Notes under the pieces: model-generated | What the model was told of the DNA's origin: nothing | The model's input: the letters and a program-made list of their open reading frames with translations, nothing else | The model's database searches: none | Translations under genes and position numbers: made by a program | DNA from: Nonomuraea solani | Lineage (GTDB): Bacteria; Actinomycetota; Actinomycetes; Streptosporangiales; Streptosporangiaceae | DNA: 64,000 nucleotides | Direction of reading: 5' to 3' | Assembly: GCF_900108335.1 (NCBI RefSeq) | Contig: NZ_FNVT01000006.1 | Location: forward strand, 310,001 to 374,000 | In this document: one piece after another, positions 27,323-36,058 of the stretch | Layout: the number at the start of each line of letters is the position of its first letter | How positions within the stretch are numbered: the stretch's first letter is position 1

Positions 27323-30139
27323 ATGTCGAACATGATTCCCAGGCGTGAGGCTCTGCGACTGGCGGTGCTGGCGGCCGCCACCCCGTCCGCACTCGCCTCC
27401 ATCCAGCTCGGCACCGCCGCCGCCGCGACCGCGCCGCCACCACAGCACGACCCGCCGGTGCCCGGCGCCTGGACCGTGCGGCCGTTCGCGAACAGCCAGG
27501 TCACGTTGGGTGCGAGCCTGTTCAGCGTCAACCGCGACCGGATACTGACCTTCCTGCGGGCCTATCCCGCCGACCGCATGCTGGCCAACTTCCGGGCCAA
27601 CGCCGGGCTGGACACGCTGGGCGCCCAGCCGCCCGGTAGCTGGGACGACGCCACGGGCAACCTGCGCGGCCACTACAGCGGGCATTTCCTCAGCGCGCTG
27701 GCCCTGGCGTACGCGGGCTCCGGCGACGCGTTCTACAAGGACAAGGTCGACTACATGGTCAAGGCGCTCGGCGAGTGCCAGGACGCGCTGGCCGCCAGGG
27801 TCGGGCAGCCCGCGCCTCCCGCGCCCCCGGTCGCCAGGGTGGCGGGCAGGGCCGGCAAGGCGGCGAAACTCGACGGCCCCCAGTACGTGTCACTGCCGGC
27901 GGGCATCGTGAGCGGCCTCGACGACTTCACCATCGCCGTGTGGCTGAACCCGGCCGCGATCACCACCTGGGCCCGGATCTTCGACTTCGGCACCGGTACG
28001 AGAAGCAACATGTTCCTGACCGTGAGCGCGGGCTCCGCGCCGAGATTCGCCATCACCACCACCGGCGGCAACGGCGAGCAGCGCATCAACGGCAGCGGCC
28101 GGTTACCCACCGGCGAGTGGACGCACGTGGCGGTCACCCTGTCGGGAAGCACCGGAACCCTGTACGTGAACGGCACGGCGGCCGGCACGAACACCGCCAT
28201 GACCCTCAAGCCGTCGAGCCTCGGAACGACCGGGGACAACTGGATCGGGAAGTCGCGGTACGGCGACCCGTACCTGCGGGCGTCGGTGGACGAGTTCCAG
28301 ATCTACGACCGCGCGCTGTCCGGGGCGGAGATCACGGCCCTGGCGAACGACGCGAACGGCGGCAACGTCGCCCGGTACGCGTTCGACGAGGACGGCGGCG
28401 AGGTCGCGGGCGACTCCTCGGGCAATGGGAAGGACGCCCGGCTGATCTCCGAGTCCGCCGGAAGCCCCGGCCCGAGCCACCCCGGCTTCCTGGCCGCCTA
28501 CCCCGAGACGCAGTTCATCCTGCTGGAGCAGTACACCACCTATCCGACGATCTGGGCGCCCTACTACACCTGCCACATGATCATGCGTGGGCTGCTCGAC
28601 GCCTACCAGTACGCGGGCAACGAGCAGGCGCTCGCCATCGCGCTGAAGATGGGCGACTGGGTGCACAGCCGGCTCGGCAAACTGCCCCGGGCGCAGCTCG
28701 ACCGTATGTGGGGCATCTACATCGCGGGCGAGTACAACGGCATGAACACCGTGATGGCCGACCTCCACGCCCTCAGCGGCAAGGAGGAATATCTGACGAC
28801 GGCCAAGTGCTTCGACAACACCGCGCTCCTCACGGCCAGCGTCAACAACGAGGACACGCTCAACAGGAAGCACGCCAACCAGCACATTCCCCAGTTCATC
28901 GGCTACCTGTCCGTTTTCGAGCGCACCCAGGAACGCCGCTATTTCGACGCCACCGTGAACTTCTGGGACATGGTCGTGCCCCATCGCACGTTCACCGACG
29001 GCGGCACGGCGGGACCGACCGACAACGGCGAGCTGTTCGGCGCCCGCGACGTCATCGTCGGCACCCTGGGCACCAACAATGCCGAGACCTGCTGTGTCTA
29101 CAACATGCTGAAGCTGAGCAGGCACCTGTTCTTCCACACGGCGAACCCGAAGTACATGCAGTATTACGAGCGGGCCCTCTACGGCCAGATTCTCGCCTCG
29201 CGCCGGAACATCGACAGCACCACGGATCCGCTGCTCACCTACTTCATTCCGATGCGGCCCGGCGCCGCCCGGAGTTACGGCAACCTCGGCACCTGCTGCG
29301 GCGGAACCGGCCTGGAAAGCCTCACGAAGTTCCAGGACTCGATCTATTTCCGGTCGGCGGACGACTCGGCGCTCTACGTGAACCTCTATCTGGCCTCCGA
29401 ACTGAACTGGCCGGAGAAGAACTTCACCATCAAGCAGACCACGAACTATCCGACCGACCCGGCCGGGGTGACGACGCTCACCGTCGAGGGCACCGGCCGG
29501 CTGGCCGTGAAACTGCGCGTGCCCTATTGGGTGGAGAAGGGCTTCACGGTCCGGGTCAACGGGGGCGACCAGCACGTCAACGCCAAGCCCGGCGAATACG
29601 TAACAATCGACCGGACCTGGCAGCGCGGCGACCAGATCAGGATCTCGATGCCGTTCTCCCTGCGGGTGGAGAAGGCGCTGGACATCCCGACCACCCAGAG
29701 CATCGCGTACGGCCCCGTGCCGATGGTCGCCAAGAGCAACGAGACGACGTTCCGCGAATTCTCCTTCTACAAGGACTTCACGCTCGCCGGGGATCTCGCG
29801 CGGACCATGACGTCCACCGCCCCGATGACCTTCACCACGCACGGCCTGCCCCTGGTGCCCTTTTACCTCGGCGACACCGACCGCTACCACGCCTATTTCC
29901 ATCGCGTCGAACCGAAGATCGTCTTCGGCACGGCGGACTCCGGCGTACCGAATTCCGCGCGGGCGGACTCGATGACGTACCTGGACGCGGTCTGGGCCCT
30001 GGCGCCCTTCGAGCACCAGCGCGCCTTCCTGGCCGCGGTGAGCAACACCGCGGACGAATGGGTCCGCGCCGGGCTGATGACCGCCGCCGAAAAAAGCGCG
30101 GTAGTGGCTGCGGCGCTCAAAGCCAGACTCCGCGCATAA
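27323..30139 (+). CDS. Exported GH127-like (DUF1680) beta-L-arabinofuranosidase with nested LamG domain
   Basis: The product has 938 residues. A twin-Arg signal (RREALRLAVL) and cleavage near AAA suggest Tat export. The (alpha/alpha)-barrel begins about residue 65 (LGASLFSVNRDRILTFL). It is interrupted at about 180-380 by a LamG/concanavalin-like domain containing PQYVSLPAGIVSGLDDFTIA and ASVDEFQIYDRALSGAEI. The catalytic part then resumes. Zinc and nucleophile residues of the family appear as ETCC (Glu588, Cys590) and TCCGGTG (Cys658, Cys659). GH127/GH146 enzymes cleave beta-L-arabinofuranosides of plant glycans. ATG 27323 was preferred because the signal peptide begins there. Confidence 0.88.
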   Translation: MSNMIPRREALRLAVLAAATPSALASIQLGTAAAATAPPPQHDPPVPGAWTVRPFANSQVTLGASLFSVNRDRILTFLRAYPADRMLANFRANAGLDTLGAQPPGSWDDATGNLRGHYSGHFLSALALAYAGSGDAFYKDKVDYMVKALGECQDALAARVGQPAPPAPPVARVAGRAGKAAKLDGPQYVSLPAGIVSGLDDFTIAVWLNPAAITTWARIFDFGTGTRSNMFLTVSAGSAPRFAITTTGGNGEQRINGSGRLPTGEWTHVAVTLSGSTGTLYVNGTAAGTNTAMTLKPSSLGTTGDNWIGKSRYGDPYLRASVDEFQIYDRALSGAEITALANDANGGNVARYAFDEDGGEVAGDSSGNGKDARLISESAGSPGPSHPGFLAAYPETQFILLEQYTTYPTIWAPYYTCHMIMRGLLDAYQYAGNEQALAIALKMGDWVHSRLGKLPRAQLDRMWGIYIAGEYNGMNTVMADLHALSGKEEYLTTAKCFDNTALLTASVNNEDTLNRKHANQHIPQFIGYLSVFERTQERRYFDATVNFWDMVVPHRTFTDGGTAGPTDNGELFGARDVIVGTLGTNNAETCCVYNMLKLSRHLFFHTANPKYMQYYERALYGQILASRRNIDSTTDPLLTYFIPMRPGAARSYGNLGTCCGGTGLESLTKFQDSIYFRSADDSALYVNLYLASELNWPEKNFTIKQTTNYPTDPAGVTTLTVEGTGRLAVKLRVPYWVEKGFTVRVNGGDQHVNAKPGEYVTIDRTWQRGDQIRISMPFSLRVEKALDIPTTQSIAYGPVPMVAKSNETTFREFSFYKDFTLAGDLARTMTSTAPMTFTTHGLPLVPFYLGDTDRYHAYFHRVEPKIVFGTADSGVPNSARADSMTYLDAVWALAPFEHQRAFLAAVSNTADEWVRAGLMTAAEKSAVVAAALKARLRA

Positions 30140-30191
30140 TGACGTGGGGGCCCGCTCTGTTCCGGAAATCAGCAGATCTGGAGGAGACTGC

Positions 30192-30425
30192 ATGAAAATG
30201 AAACACGGCGTTTTAGCGGCGGCACTGATCGCCGGCGCACTCGCCCTCGGCTCGACCCCGGCCCAGGCCATTCCTCCGCCCCCGCCGGGGGGCGACAACC
30301 TCGTCGTCATCGCCTACTTCGAGGGTGACCAGCTCGTCGGGCAGCGCTGGTTCGGCTGCGGCCAGCCGGCCGGCCAGTGGGGGACACTGGCGGGCGTGAT
30401 GAAGCTCTACCTCACCCCCTGCTGA
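30192..30425 (+). CDS. Small secreted DUF6289-like protein
   Basis: The product is a 77-residue exported peptide. The signal reads VLAAALIAGALALGS with AQA before the cleavage site, and the mature part has about 50 residues. It contains LVGQRWFGCG, a WGTLAG segment and a terminal TPC; the two Cys could pair. The pattern matches my recollection of DUF6289 proteins of actinobacteria. GGAGGAG sits six bases upstream of the ATG. It follows the GH127-like gene by 52 bp and may be co-transcribed. Function unknown. Confidence 0.75.
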   Translation: MKMKHGVLAAALIAGALALGSTPAQAIPPPPPGGDNLVVIAYFEGDQLVGQRWFGCGQPAGQWGTLAGVMKLYLTPC

Positions 30426-30432
30426 GTTCGGA

Positions 30433-30457
30433 GCGCCGGTGCTTCCGCCACCGGCGC
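30433..30457 (+). terminator. Hairpin after the GH127/small-peptide unit
   Basis: A perfect 9-bp stem (GCGCCGGTG with CACCGGCGC) has a seven-base loop and begins eight bases after the stop of the small secreted gene. There is no U-run, so this is a factor-assisted or GC-type terminator at best. Confidence 0.5.
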
Positions 30458-30539
30458 CCCTGAAAGTGCGACTTCCGCGGTATGCCATCTCCACTCATGG
30501 GTGAATGCGTGCCGGGACCACGCGGAGTTACATTGGCGG

Positions 30540-31712
30540 ATGCTCAACGGCGCGCCCCCCGCGATCCAGCGGCTGTCGAAGATCAACGCCACGATCGCCG
30601 ACACCGCACTGGCCCTTTTCCTGATCGTCACGAGCTGGTTGTGGGCCCTGGCCGAGCCGGACCAGGGCCGCCTTCCGGCCGACCCGCCATCGCTGGCCCT
30701 GATCCTGCTGGTCAACGCCCCTCTCGCGGCCCGCCGTCGTGTGCCGTACCTCGTGCTGGTGGTCAGCGTGTCCGGGGCGGTGGTCTACCACCTGCTCGGC
30801 TACCACCGCGGGCTCAACAGCATGGGCCCGCTGCTGGCGCTCTACACCGTCGCCGCGCACCGGCCGTTGCGCGCCGCGTTCGCCTGCTCGGTGCCCGTGA
30901 TCGCCGAGTGGACGCACGCCTCCTCGCTGGCGCCGGGGGTGGCCGTCTGGTCCGCGCTGGGGCAGGCGCTGGTGGTGGCCGGCTGCGCCGTGAGCATCGG
31001 CGCGAGCGTGCGGCTGCTGGACACGCGTACGAGGCAGCTCGCGGAGCTGGCCGACCGGCTGCACCAGGAGCAGGAGGCGGCCGCGCACCGGGCGGTGACG
31101 CTGGAGCGCATGCAGATCGCCCGCGAACTGCACGACGTGGTCGCCCACCACATGTCGGTGATCTCGGTACAGGCCGGTCTCGGGCGTTATGTGGCGTTCT
31201 CCGAACCCGAGACCGCGCGGCAGACTCTGGACGTCATCGCCCGCACCAGCAGCGCGGCCCTGACCGAGATGCGGCGGCTGCTGTCGATCCTGCGGGTCGA
31301 GCCCGCCGGCGAGGACGAGGAGCTCTACACCACCACTCCGGGCCTCGAACGCCTGCCGGCGCTGGTCGAGCGGATGCGGCTGGCGGGCCTGTCCATCGAC
31401 ATGACCGTCGAGGGTACGGCGCGGCCGCTGCCGCCGGGCCTGGATCTGTGCGCGTTCCGTATCGTGCAGGAGGCGCTGACGAACGTGCTCAAGCACGCTG
31501 GCGACGACGCCCGTGTCCGGATCGTGGTCACCTACGACCCGGACGACCTGGCCCTGCGCATCACCGACGACGGGCACGGCACCCCGGCGGCGGCGCCGGG
31601 AGGGCACGGCCTGCTCGGCATGGCGGAACGGGTGAGGCTCTACCACGGCACGATCACCGCGGGCCCGCTTCCGCAAGGGGGTTACGAGGTGGCGGCGTCC
31701 TTTCCGCTGTGA
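30540..31712 (+). CDS. Sensor histidine kinase, HisKA_3 type
   Basis: The product has 390 residues with about four TM helices in the N-terminal third, then a coiled linker. The phospho-acceptor motif is IARELHDVVAHHMSVI and the N-box is EALTNVLKHAG. The G-box is reduced to DDGHGTPAAAPGGHGLLGM. It belongs to the NarL-partner class (HPK7), but no LuxR-type regulator gene is adjacent, and the next plus-strand sequence is decayed. ATG 30540 is used; GTG 30501 is an alternative in the same frame and neither has a strong ribosome site. Confidence 0.88.
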   Translation: MLNGAPPAIQRLSKINATIADTALALFLIVTSWLWALAEPDQGRLPADPPSLALILLVNAPLAARRRVPYLVLVVSVSGAVVYHLLGYHRGLNSMGPLLALYTVAAHRPLRAAFACSVPVIAEWTHASSLAPGVAVWSALGQALVVAGCAVSIGASVRLLDTRTRQLAELADRLHQEQEAAAHRAVTLERMQIARELHDVVAHHMSVISVQAGLGRYVAFSEPETARQTLDVIARTSSAALTEMRRLLSILRVEPAGEDEELYTTTPGLERLPALVERMRLAGLSIDMTVEGTARPLPPGLDLCAFRIVQEALTNVLKHAGDDARVRIVVTYDPDDLALRITDDGHGTPAAAPGGHGLLGMAERVRLYHGTITAGPLPQGGYEVAASFPL

Positions 31713-31741
31713 CCATGTACCGCGGATGGACAGCACAATTC

Positions 31742-31846
31742 AATCCAGGGGTTGAGGATTCGGCGGTCCTGGCCGCGATCGACCGGCTGGGCTTCCGCCC
31801 CAACCGGGCCGCGCGGGCCCTCGGCCTCGGCCGGGCCAGCGGCGTC
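31742..31846 (+). pseudogene. Relic of a LacI-family regulator
   Basis: The frame reads VLAAIDRLGFRPNRAARALG. This is the second half of the LacI/GalR DNA-binding domain (after recognition helix 2, through the hinge). The first helices and the whole ligand-binding domain are missing, and the frame runs into unrelated sequence. It starts 30 bp after the histidine kinase stop. It may be what remains of the regulator for the operator at 27288. Confidence 0.7.
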
Positions 31847-31848
31847 AC

Positions 31849-32019
31849 AGCGACCAGCCGGACAAATGGCACACGGGCGGTGCCGGTGGGTGCACCGAGC
31901 GTTCTTATGGCGATGTCGCCGAGGGCCAGGACATCACGTTCAAGGCCTGCCTGGGTCTGGCGCGCACCGGCTACATCCTTCCGGGTTCGTGCGGCGATCA
32001 CACCACCGGCATCACCTGA
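31849..32019 (+). pseudogene. C-terminal relic of an unidentified cysteine-containing exoprotein
   Basis: In a different frame from the LacI relic, 56 codons run to a TGA at 32017-32019. They contain WHTGGAGGCTERSYGD, ITFKACLGLARTGYI and GSCGDHTTG. The spaced Cys and Gly look like the end of a small secreted protein. There is no start or signal in frame. It abuts the LacI relic, which indicates a deletion junction near 31847. It overlaps the end of the anti-sigma gene by about 20 bp. Confidence 0.45.
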
Positions 32020-32387
32020 TGCTCCAGGGTGATCGTGGTTCCGTCGGCGTCCGAGTGCACGGTGAACCGGCCGACGTTGTGGCGGGCGAGCCAGAGGCCG
32101 CGGCCGCTGGGGCTCTCCGGTGGCGCCGGCCGGTCGGCGAGCTGTTCGGGCATCCCCGGTCCGCGATCGGTGACCCGGCAGTGCAGCCGGTGACCGGCGT
32201 ACCAGAGAAGGAGCCGGCCGCTGCCGCCGCCGTGCCGTACCGCGTTCGTGGTGATCTCGTTGACGGCCACCACGAACCGGTACAACGCCAGCCCGTCCAG
32301 GTTCCACCGGCCGCAGAAGCGTTCGACCTCGTGCCTGACCTCGGCGAGCGTCCGCAGATCGAAGTCGCGTACCAGGAGGTCAGCCAT
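31998..32387 (-). CDS. Anti-sigma factor / serine kinase (RsbW-like HATPase)
   Basis: The product has 129 residues of HATPase_c_2 type. The N-box is NEITTNAVRHGGG, and the G-box region is DRGPGMPE with GRGLWLARHNV. RsbW/SpoIIAB-type kinases bind a sigma factor or a STAS antagonist and phosphorylate the latter. Its start lies eight bases inside the end of the SpoIIE-type phosphatase gene. With the STAS gene at 34277 this makes a complete partner-switching set on one transcript. No sigma-factor gene is adjacent. Confidence 0.9.
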   Translation of the reverse strand: MADLLVRDFDLRTLAEVRHEVERFCGRWNLDGLALYRFVVAVNEITTNAVRHGGGSGRLLLWYAGHRLHCRVTDRGPGMPEQLADRPAPPESPSGRGLWLARHNVGRFTVHSDADGTTITLEHQVMPVV

Positions 32388-34266
32388 CGCGGCCCACCTC
32401 CGGAGATAGAGGGCGGGCGGCCAGGATGCAGGTGTCGTCGTCGGGGTTGGCGTGGCGCAGCCGGCCCAGCAGCTCGGCCAGGGGCTGGGCGCTCGGCTCG
32501 GCGGTGAGGTGGTCGAGTACGGCGACGACGGGAGCGAGCCCGTCGTCCAGGCTCCGGTGGCGGTGTTCGATGAGCCCGTCGGTGTAGAGGAGCAGCACGT
32601 CGCCCGGCCGCAGGGTGGCGTCGGCGGTTTCGTAGTGGGCCGTCGGGAAGGCGCCGAGCAGGGAGCCTTCTGGCGGGTCGAGCTCGGTGGTGACGCCGGC
32701 CCGCGACAGCAGCGGCGCCGGGTGCCCGGCCCTAGCCCACACCAGCCGGCCGGTCCCCGGCTCGTAGCGGGCCACCACCGCGGTCGCCGTCACGGGCAGC
32801 GAACTGCGGGACATGTCGGGGAGCTGGCCGGCGAAGAGCAGCCGGTTCAGGGCGGTCAGCAGCTTCCCCGGATCGTCGGTGGTGGTGACGGACAGCGCGG
32901 CCAGCCCGTGACGCAGTTGTGCCATGGCGGCGGCCGCCTCGATGCCGTGCCCGGCCACGTCGCCCACCGCCAGCAGGACACGGCCGTCACCGACCGGCGC
33001 GGCGTGATACCAGTCGCCGCCGACCCGGCCGGCCTGCTCGGCGGGCAGGTAGCGCACCGCGACCCGGAGCCCGGGCAGGTCGATCGGATCGACCGGCATC
33101 GGCAGCACGATCTGCTGCAGGCGCCCGGCGAGCTTGTGCTCGGCGGCCAGGCTCTCCTGGTGCTCGCGCAGTTGCCGCTCGACCTCCGTGAGCCTGAGGC
33201 TGCTGGTCTCGCGGGCGGTGGCGTCCTGGACGATGCCGTACACCTTGACCGGCTGACCGTCGCCGTCGCGCACAGTGTCCACGACGGTGCGGATGTACTT
33301 GATCCGGCCGGACAGGCGGATGCGGTGCGTCACGTCGACCGACTGGCCGCGCCCGAACGCCTCGGCCGCCTGCCGGCGCACGGGCACGTCGTCGGCCAGG
33401 GTGAGCGCCTCGGTCTCCTCCCTGGACAGCGGCCCCAGCGCGGGGTCGCGCTCGTAGATGCGATACAGCCCGTCCGACCAGAGGACCTGCCCGGTGACCA
33501 GGTCCCATTCGCCCCAGCCGAGGTTGCCCAGCCGCTCGGTCTGCGCGATGCGGTCGCTCAGCCGGGTCTCCTCGTCGTGGCGGATCCAGGTGTTGAGCAG
33601 GCCGGACCCGACCGGCCACATCTTGACGGTGAGCAGGATCTCCCGCCCGGCGGAACCGGCATAGGGAACCGGCCCCACCTCGCGCGGCACGCCGTCGCCG
33701 ATCGTCAGGCCCCACGCCTCCCAGATCGGCCCGCCCACGATGGAGGGGTAGACCTCGCTCATCGTCCTGCCCAGCAGGTGCGCGCCGCCGCGCCCCGACA
33801 GGTCCACCACCGCCGGGCTCACCGCCGCGAACGTGTAGTCCGTGACCCGTCCCGCCGCGTCATAGCGCGGTTCGAGGAGAACGTGCTGGTCGGACAGGGT
33901 GTCGAGGATCTGCTGTACGGCCTGGACCCACCGGTCGTCCGTCTGCGGGGCGGCTGCGGGCGGCGACCACCCGCCGTTCCGCGGCGCGGGGCGCAGGGCG
34001 GCGTCCAGGGCCGCGGTCAGGGCCGCTCCCCCGGGCCGTCCCTCCATGGCCGCCAGCACGTCGGAGGCGAGCGCGTCCGCCTGGCGCCGCTGTTCGGCGG
34101 CCAGCCGCACCAGGTAGGCGTGCGCCTCTCCGACCTGGCAGCCCACCCGCCCGGCCAGCAGCCCGCTGGCCTGCGCCAGCAGCACCTCCGGCGCCGATCG
34201 GGCCTCCTCGATGCTGGCGTGCAGATCGGCCAGCCGGTTCCGGTAGCCCGCAAGAGGATCCATCAC
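32380..34266 (-). CDS. PP2C (SpoIIE/RsbU) phosphatase with ANTAR-like and PAS-like sensor domains
   Basis: The product has 628 residues. The N-terminus (about 8-75) resembles an ANTAR RNA-binding domain (LLAQASGLLAGRVGCQVGEA). PAS-like folds at about 110-350 include LGWGEWDLVTGQVLWSDGLY. The PP2C domain (about 390-625) has VGGDWYHA, LLAVGDVAGHG, LLLYTDGLIEHR and DDDTCILAA, which carry the metal-binding aspartates. It should dephosphorylate the STAS protein and so release the partner switch. ATG 34266 sits 10 bp after the STAS stop. An ANTAR domain at this position is unusual and is assigned by pattern only. Confidence 0.88.
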   Translation of the reverse strand: MMDPLAGYRNRLADLHASIEEARSAPEVLLAQASGLLAGRVGCQVGEAHAYLVRLAAEQRRQADALASDVLAAMEGRPGGAALTAALDAALRPAPRNGGWSPPAAAPQTDDRWVQAVQQILDTLSDQHVLLEPRYDAAGRVTDYTFAAVSPAVVDLSGRGGAHLLGRTMSEVYPSIVGGPIWEAWGLTIGDGVPREVGPVPYAGSAGREILLTVKMWPVGSGLLNTWIRHDEETRLSDRIAQTERLGNLGWGEWDLVTGQVLWSDGLYRIYERDPALGPLSREETEALTLADDVPVRRQAAEAFGRGQSVDVTHRIRLSGRIKYIRTVVDTVRDGDGQPVKVYGIVQDATARETSSLRLTEVERQLREHQESLAAEHKLAGRLQQIVLPMPVDPIDLPGLRVAVRYLPAEQAGRVGGDWYHAAPVGDGRVLLAVGDVAGHGIEAAAAMAQLRHGLAALSVTTTDDPGKLLTALNRLLFAGQLPDMSRSSLPVTATAVVARYEPGTGRLVWARAGHPAPLLSRAGVTTELDPPEGSLLGAFPTAHYETADATLRPGDVLLLYTDGLIEHRHRSLDDGLAPVVAVLDHLTAEPSAQPLAELLGRLRHANPDDDTCILAARPLSPEVGRDG

Positions 34267-34276
34267 CTGGCGGCTC

Positions 34277-34588
34277 TCACGTCAGACCGAAGGCCTTAGC
34301 CAGGCCCGTCGTCCGCAACTGGTCCAGCAGCCGCTGGCTGGGATTCTGTACGCGGTACTCCGCCTCGACGTCCAGAGCGGCGCGCATCCCGTCGACGAGC
34401 ACGCTGATCCCGGTGGAGTCCATGAACGTCACGTCGGCCAGGTCCACGAACACCGCGGGCGGCCGCTGATCGGCTATGGCCTCGCGGAACGTCTTGTGGA
34501 TCTCGTTCGCGTTCGTGAAGTCGATCTCACCCCGCAGCACCAGCCGCAGCGTGCCGTCCTCGTTCGTTTCGACCGACACCTCGCCCAT
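34277..34588 (-). CDS. STAS-domain anti-sigma factor antagonist
   Basis: The product has 103 residues. The STAS core is VLRGEIDFTNANEI, then FVDLADVTFMDSTGISVLV. Ser58 in the DSTG motif is the expected phosphorylation site for the RsbW-like kinase. It is the first gene of the operon, so the order is antagonist, phosphatase, kinase. The 160 bp upstream, to the MFS gene end at 34749, shows no gene and probably holds the promoter. Confidence 0.94.
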   Translation of the reverse strand: MGEVSVETNEDGTLRLVLRGEIDFTNANEIHKTFREAIADQRPPAVFVDLADVTFMDSTGISVLVDGMRAALDVEAEYRVQNPSQRLLDQLRTTGLAKAFGLT

Positions 34589-34748
34589 ACGCGTCCAACC
34601 TCCGATGCCGCCGCATCAATGGGACCGAGTATTGCGGATGGTCTCACGTGGGCCCCGGCCATGTCAGCGGTACATTCGTATGGCGAAATCCGGTTGCCGT
34701 GGTCGCGCGCCCGGATGACGCGGGCGGCGCCCCAGACGCTGGTCGTCG

Positions 34749-36002
34749 CTAGGGGGTGGCCGGGTTGCCGGCGCGCGTGACCTCTTGGGTGAAACCGGCC
34801 GGCGGAGGTACGGGAGTGCGGGCGGCGATCACCATCACGACGAGGCCGGCCGCCACGACGGCGGCGCCCACGTACAAAGGTGCGGTGTAGCCCAGGCCGG
34901 CGCTGATCGCGAGGCCGCCGAGCCAGGCGCCCAGGGCGTTGCCGACGTTGGAGGCCGAGACGTTGGCGCTGGCGGCGAGCGGCGCGCCACCGGCGGCGTC
35001 CGTGACCCGGGTGATCATGCCGGGCACACTGGCGAACCCGAAGACGCCCATCAGGAAGACCAGGACCACCGACGCGATCCGCCCCTCGGCCAGCAGCCCG
35101 AACGCCGCGAGCGTGACGGCGAGCCCGGCCAGGGACACGATCAGCGTGCGGTCGCGGCCGCGATCGGCCGCCCGCCCTCCGGCGACATTGCCGATCACCA
35201 GGCCGCCGCCGTAGACGACGAGCAGCCAGGCGACGTCGGTGCCGGAGAAGCCGGTGACCTCGGTGAAGGTGTAGGCGATGTAGCTGAACGCCCCGAACAT
35301 GCCGCCGTAGCCGAGGGCGGTGGCGGCGAGGGTCAGCCAGACCTGCCAGGAGCGGAAGGCGCGGAGCTGCGGACGCAGGCCGGCCACCCGGTGCGCCCGG
35401 TCCACGGCGCCCGCCCAGGCCGGGACCCAGATGGCGATGGCGGCCAGGGCCAGCACGCCGATCCCGGTGATCGCCCAGAACGTGGCGCGCCAGCCCCACC
35501 GTTCGCCGACCAGGGCGCCGAACGGCACGCCCAGCACGTTGGCGACGGTCAGCCCGGCGAACATCATCGCGACCGCGCGCGAGGCTCGCTCCGGCGGGAC
35601 CATGCGGCGGGCGACGAGCGAGCCGATGCCGAAGAAGGAGCCGTGGCACAGGGCGGCCACGATCCGGCCGATCATCGCCACGGTGTACGTGGACGCGACG
35701 GCGGACAGCAGGTTGCCGGCGACGAACAACGCCACCAGCCCGACGAGGACGGCCTTACGGTGGAGGCGGGTGGTCGCGGCGGTCAGCAGGATCGCGCCGA
35801 TCGCGACGCTCAGGGCGTACCCCGAGATGAGCCACCCGGCCGCGGCCTCGGAGACCTCCAGGGTGCGGCTCACCTGGGGCAGCAGGCCCGCGATCACGAA
35901 CTCGGTCAGGCCGATGCCGAAACTGCCGAGCGCGAGCGCGAGCAGGCCGGCGGGCATCCGCCGCACGTCCCCGTCTTGTCGGATTTTCACCCGAAATATC
36001 AT
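34749..36002 (-). CDS. MFS transporter, DHA1 family
   Basis: The product has 417 residues and twelve TM helices. TM1 holds LTEFVIAGLLPQVS, as in AraJ/CmlA-like proton-driven efflux pumps. The TM2-3 region carries RLHRKAVLVGLVALFVAGN, a degenerate motif A, and the TM5 segment FAGLTVANVLGVPFGALVG is typical of DHA1 proteins. The substrate could be a drug, nucleoside or arabinose-like solute. The start is uncertain: 36002 is the first ATG, but GTG 35966 and ATG 35957 would begin directly before TM1. Confidence 0.9.
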   Translation of the reverse strand: MIFRVKIRQDGDVRRMPAGLLALALGSFGIGLTEFVIAGLLPQVSRTLEVSEAAAGWLISGYALSVAIGAILLTAATTRLHRKAVLVGLVALFVAGNLLSAVASTYTVAMIGRIVAALCHGSFFGIGSLVARRMVPPERASRAVAMMFAGLTVANVLGVPFGALVGERWGWRATFWAITGIGVLALAAIAIWVPAWAGAVDRAHRVAGLRPQLRAFRSWQVWLTLAATALGYGGMFGAFSYIAYTFTEVTGFSGTDVAWLLVVYGGGLVIGNVAGGRAADRGRDRTLIVSLAGLAVTLAAFGLLAEGRIASVVLVFLMGVFGFASVPGMITRVTDAAGGAPLAASANVSASNVGNALGAWLGGLAISAGLGYTAPLYVGAAVVAAGLVVMVIAARTPVPPPAGFTQEVTRAGNPATP

Positions 36003-36058
36003 GCCCCACTACCGGGAGTAACCGGGACGAAAAGCGTCCACGATGATGCCTGGCCCGG

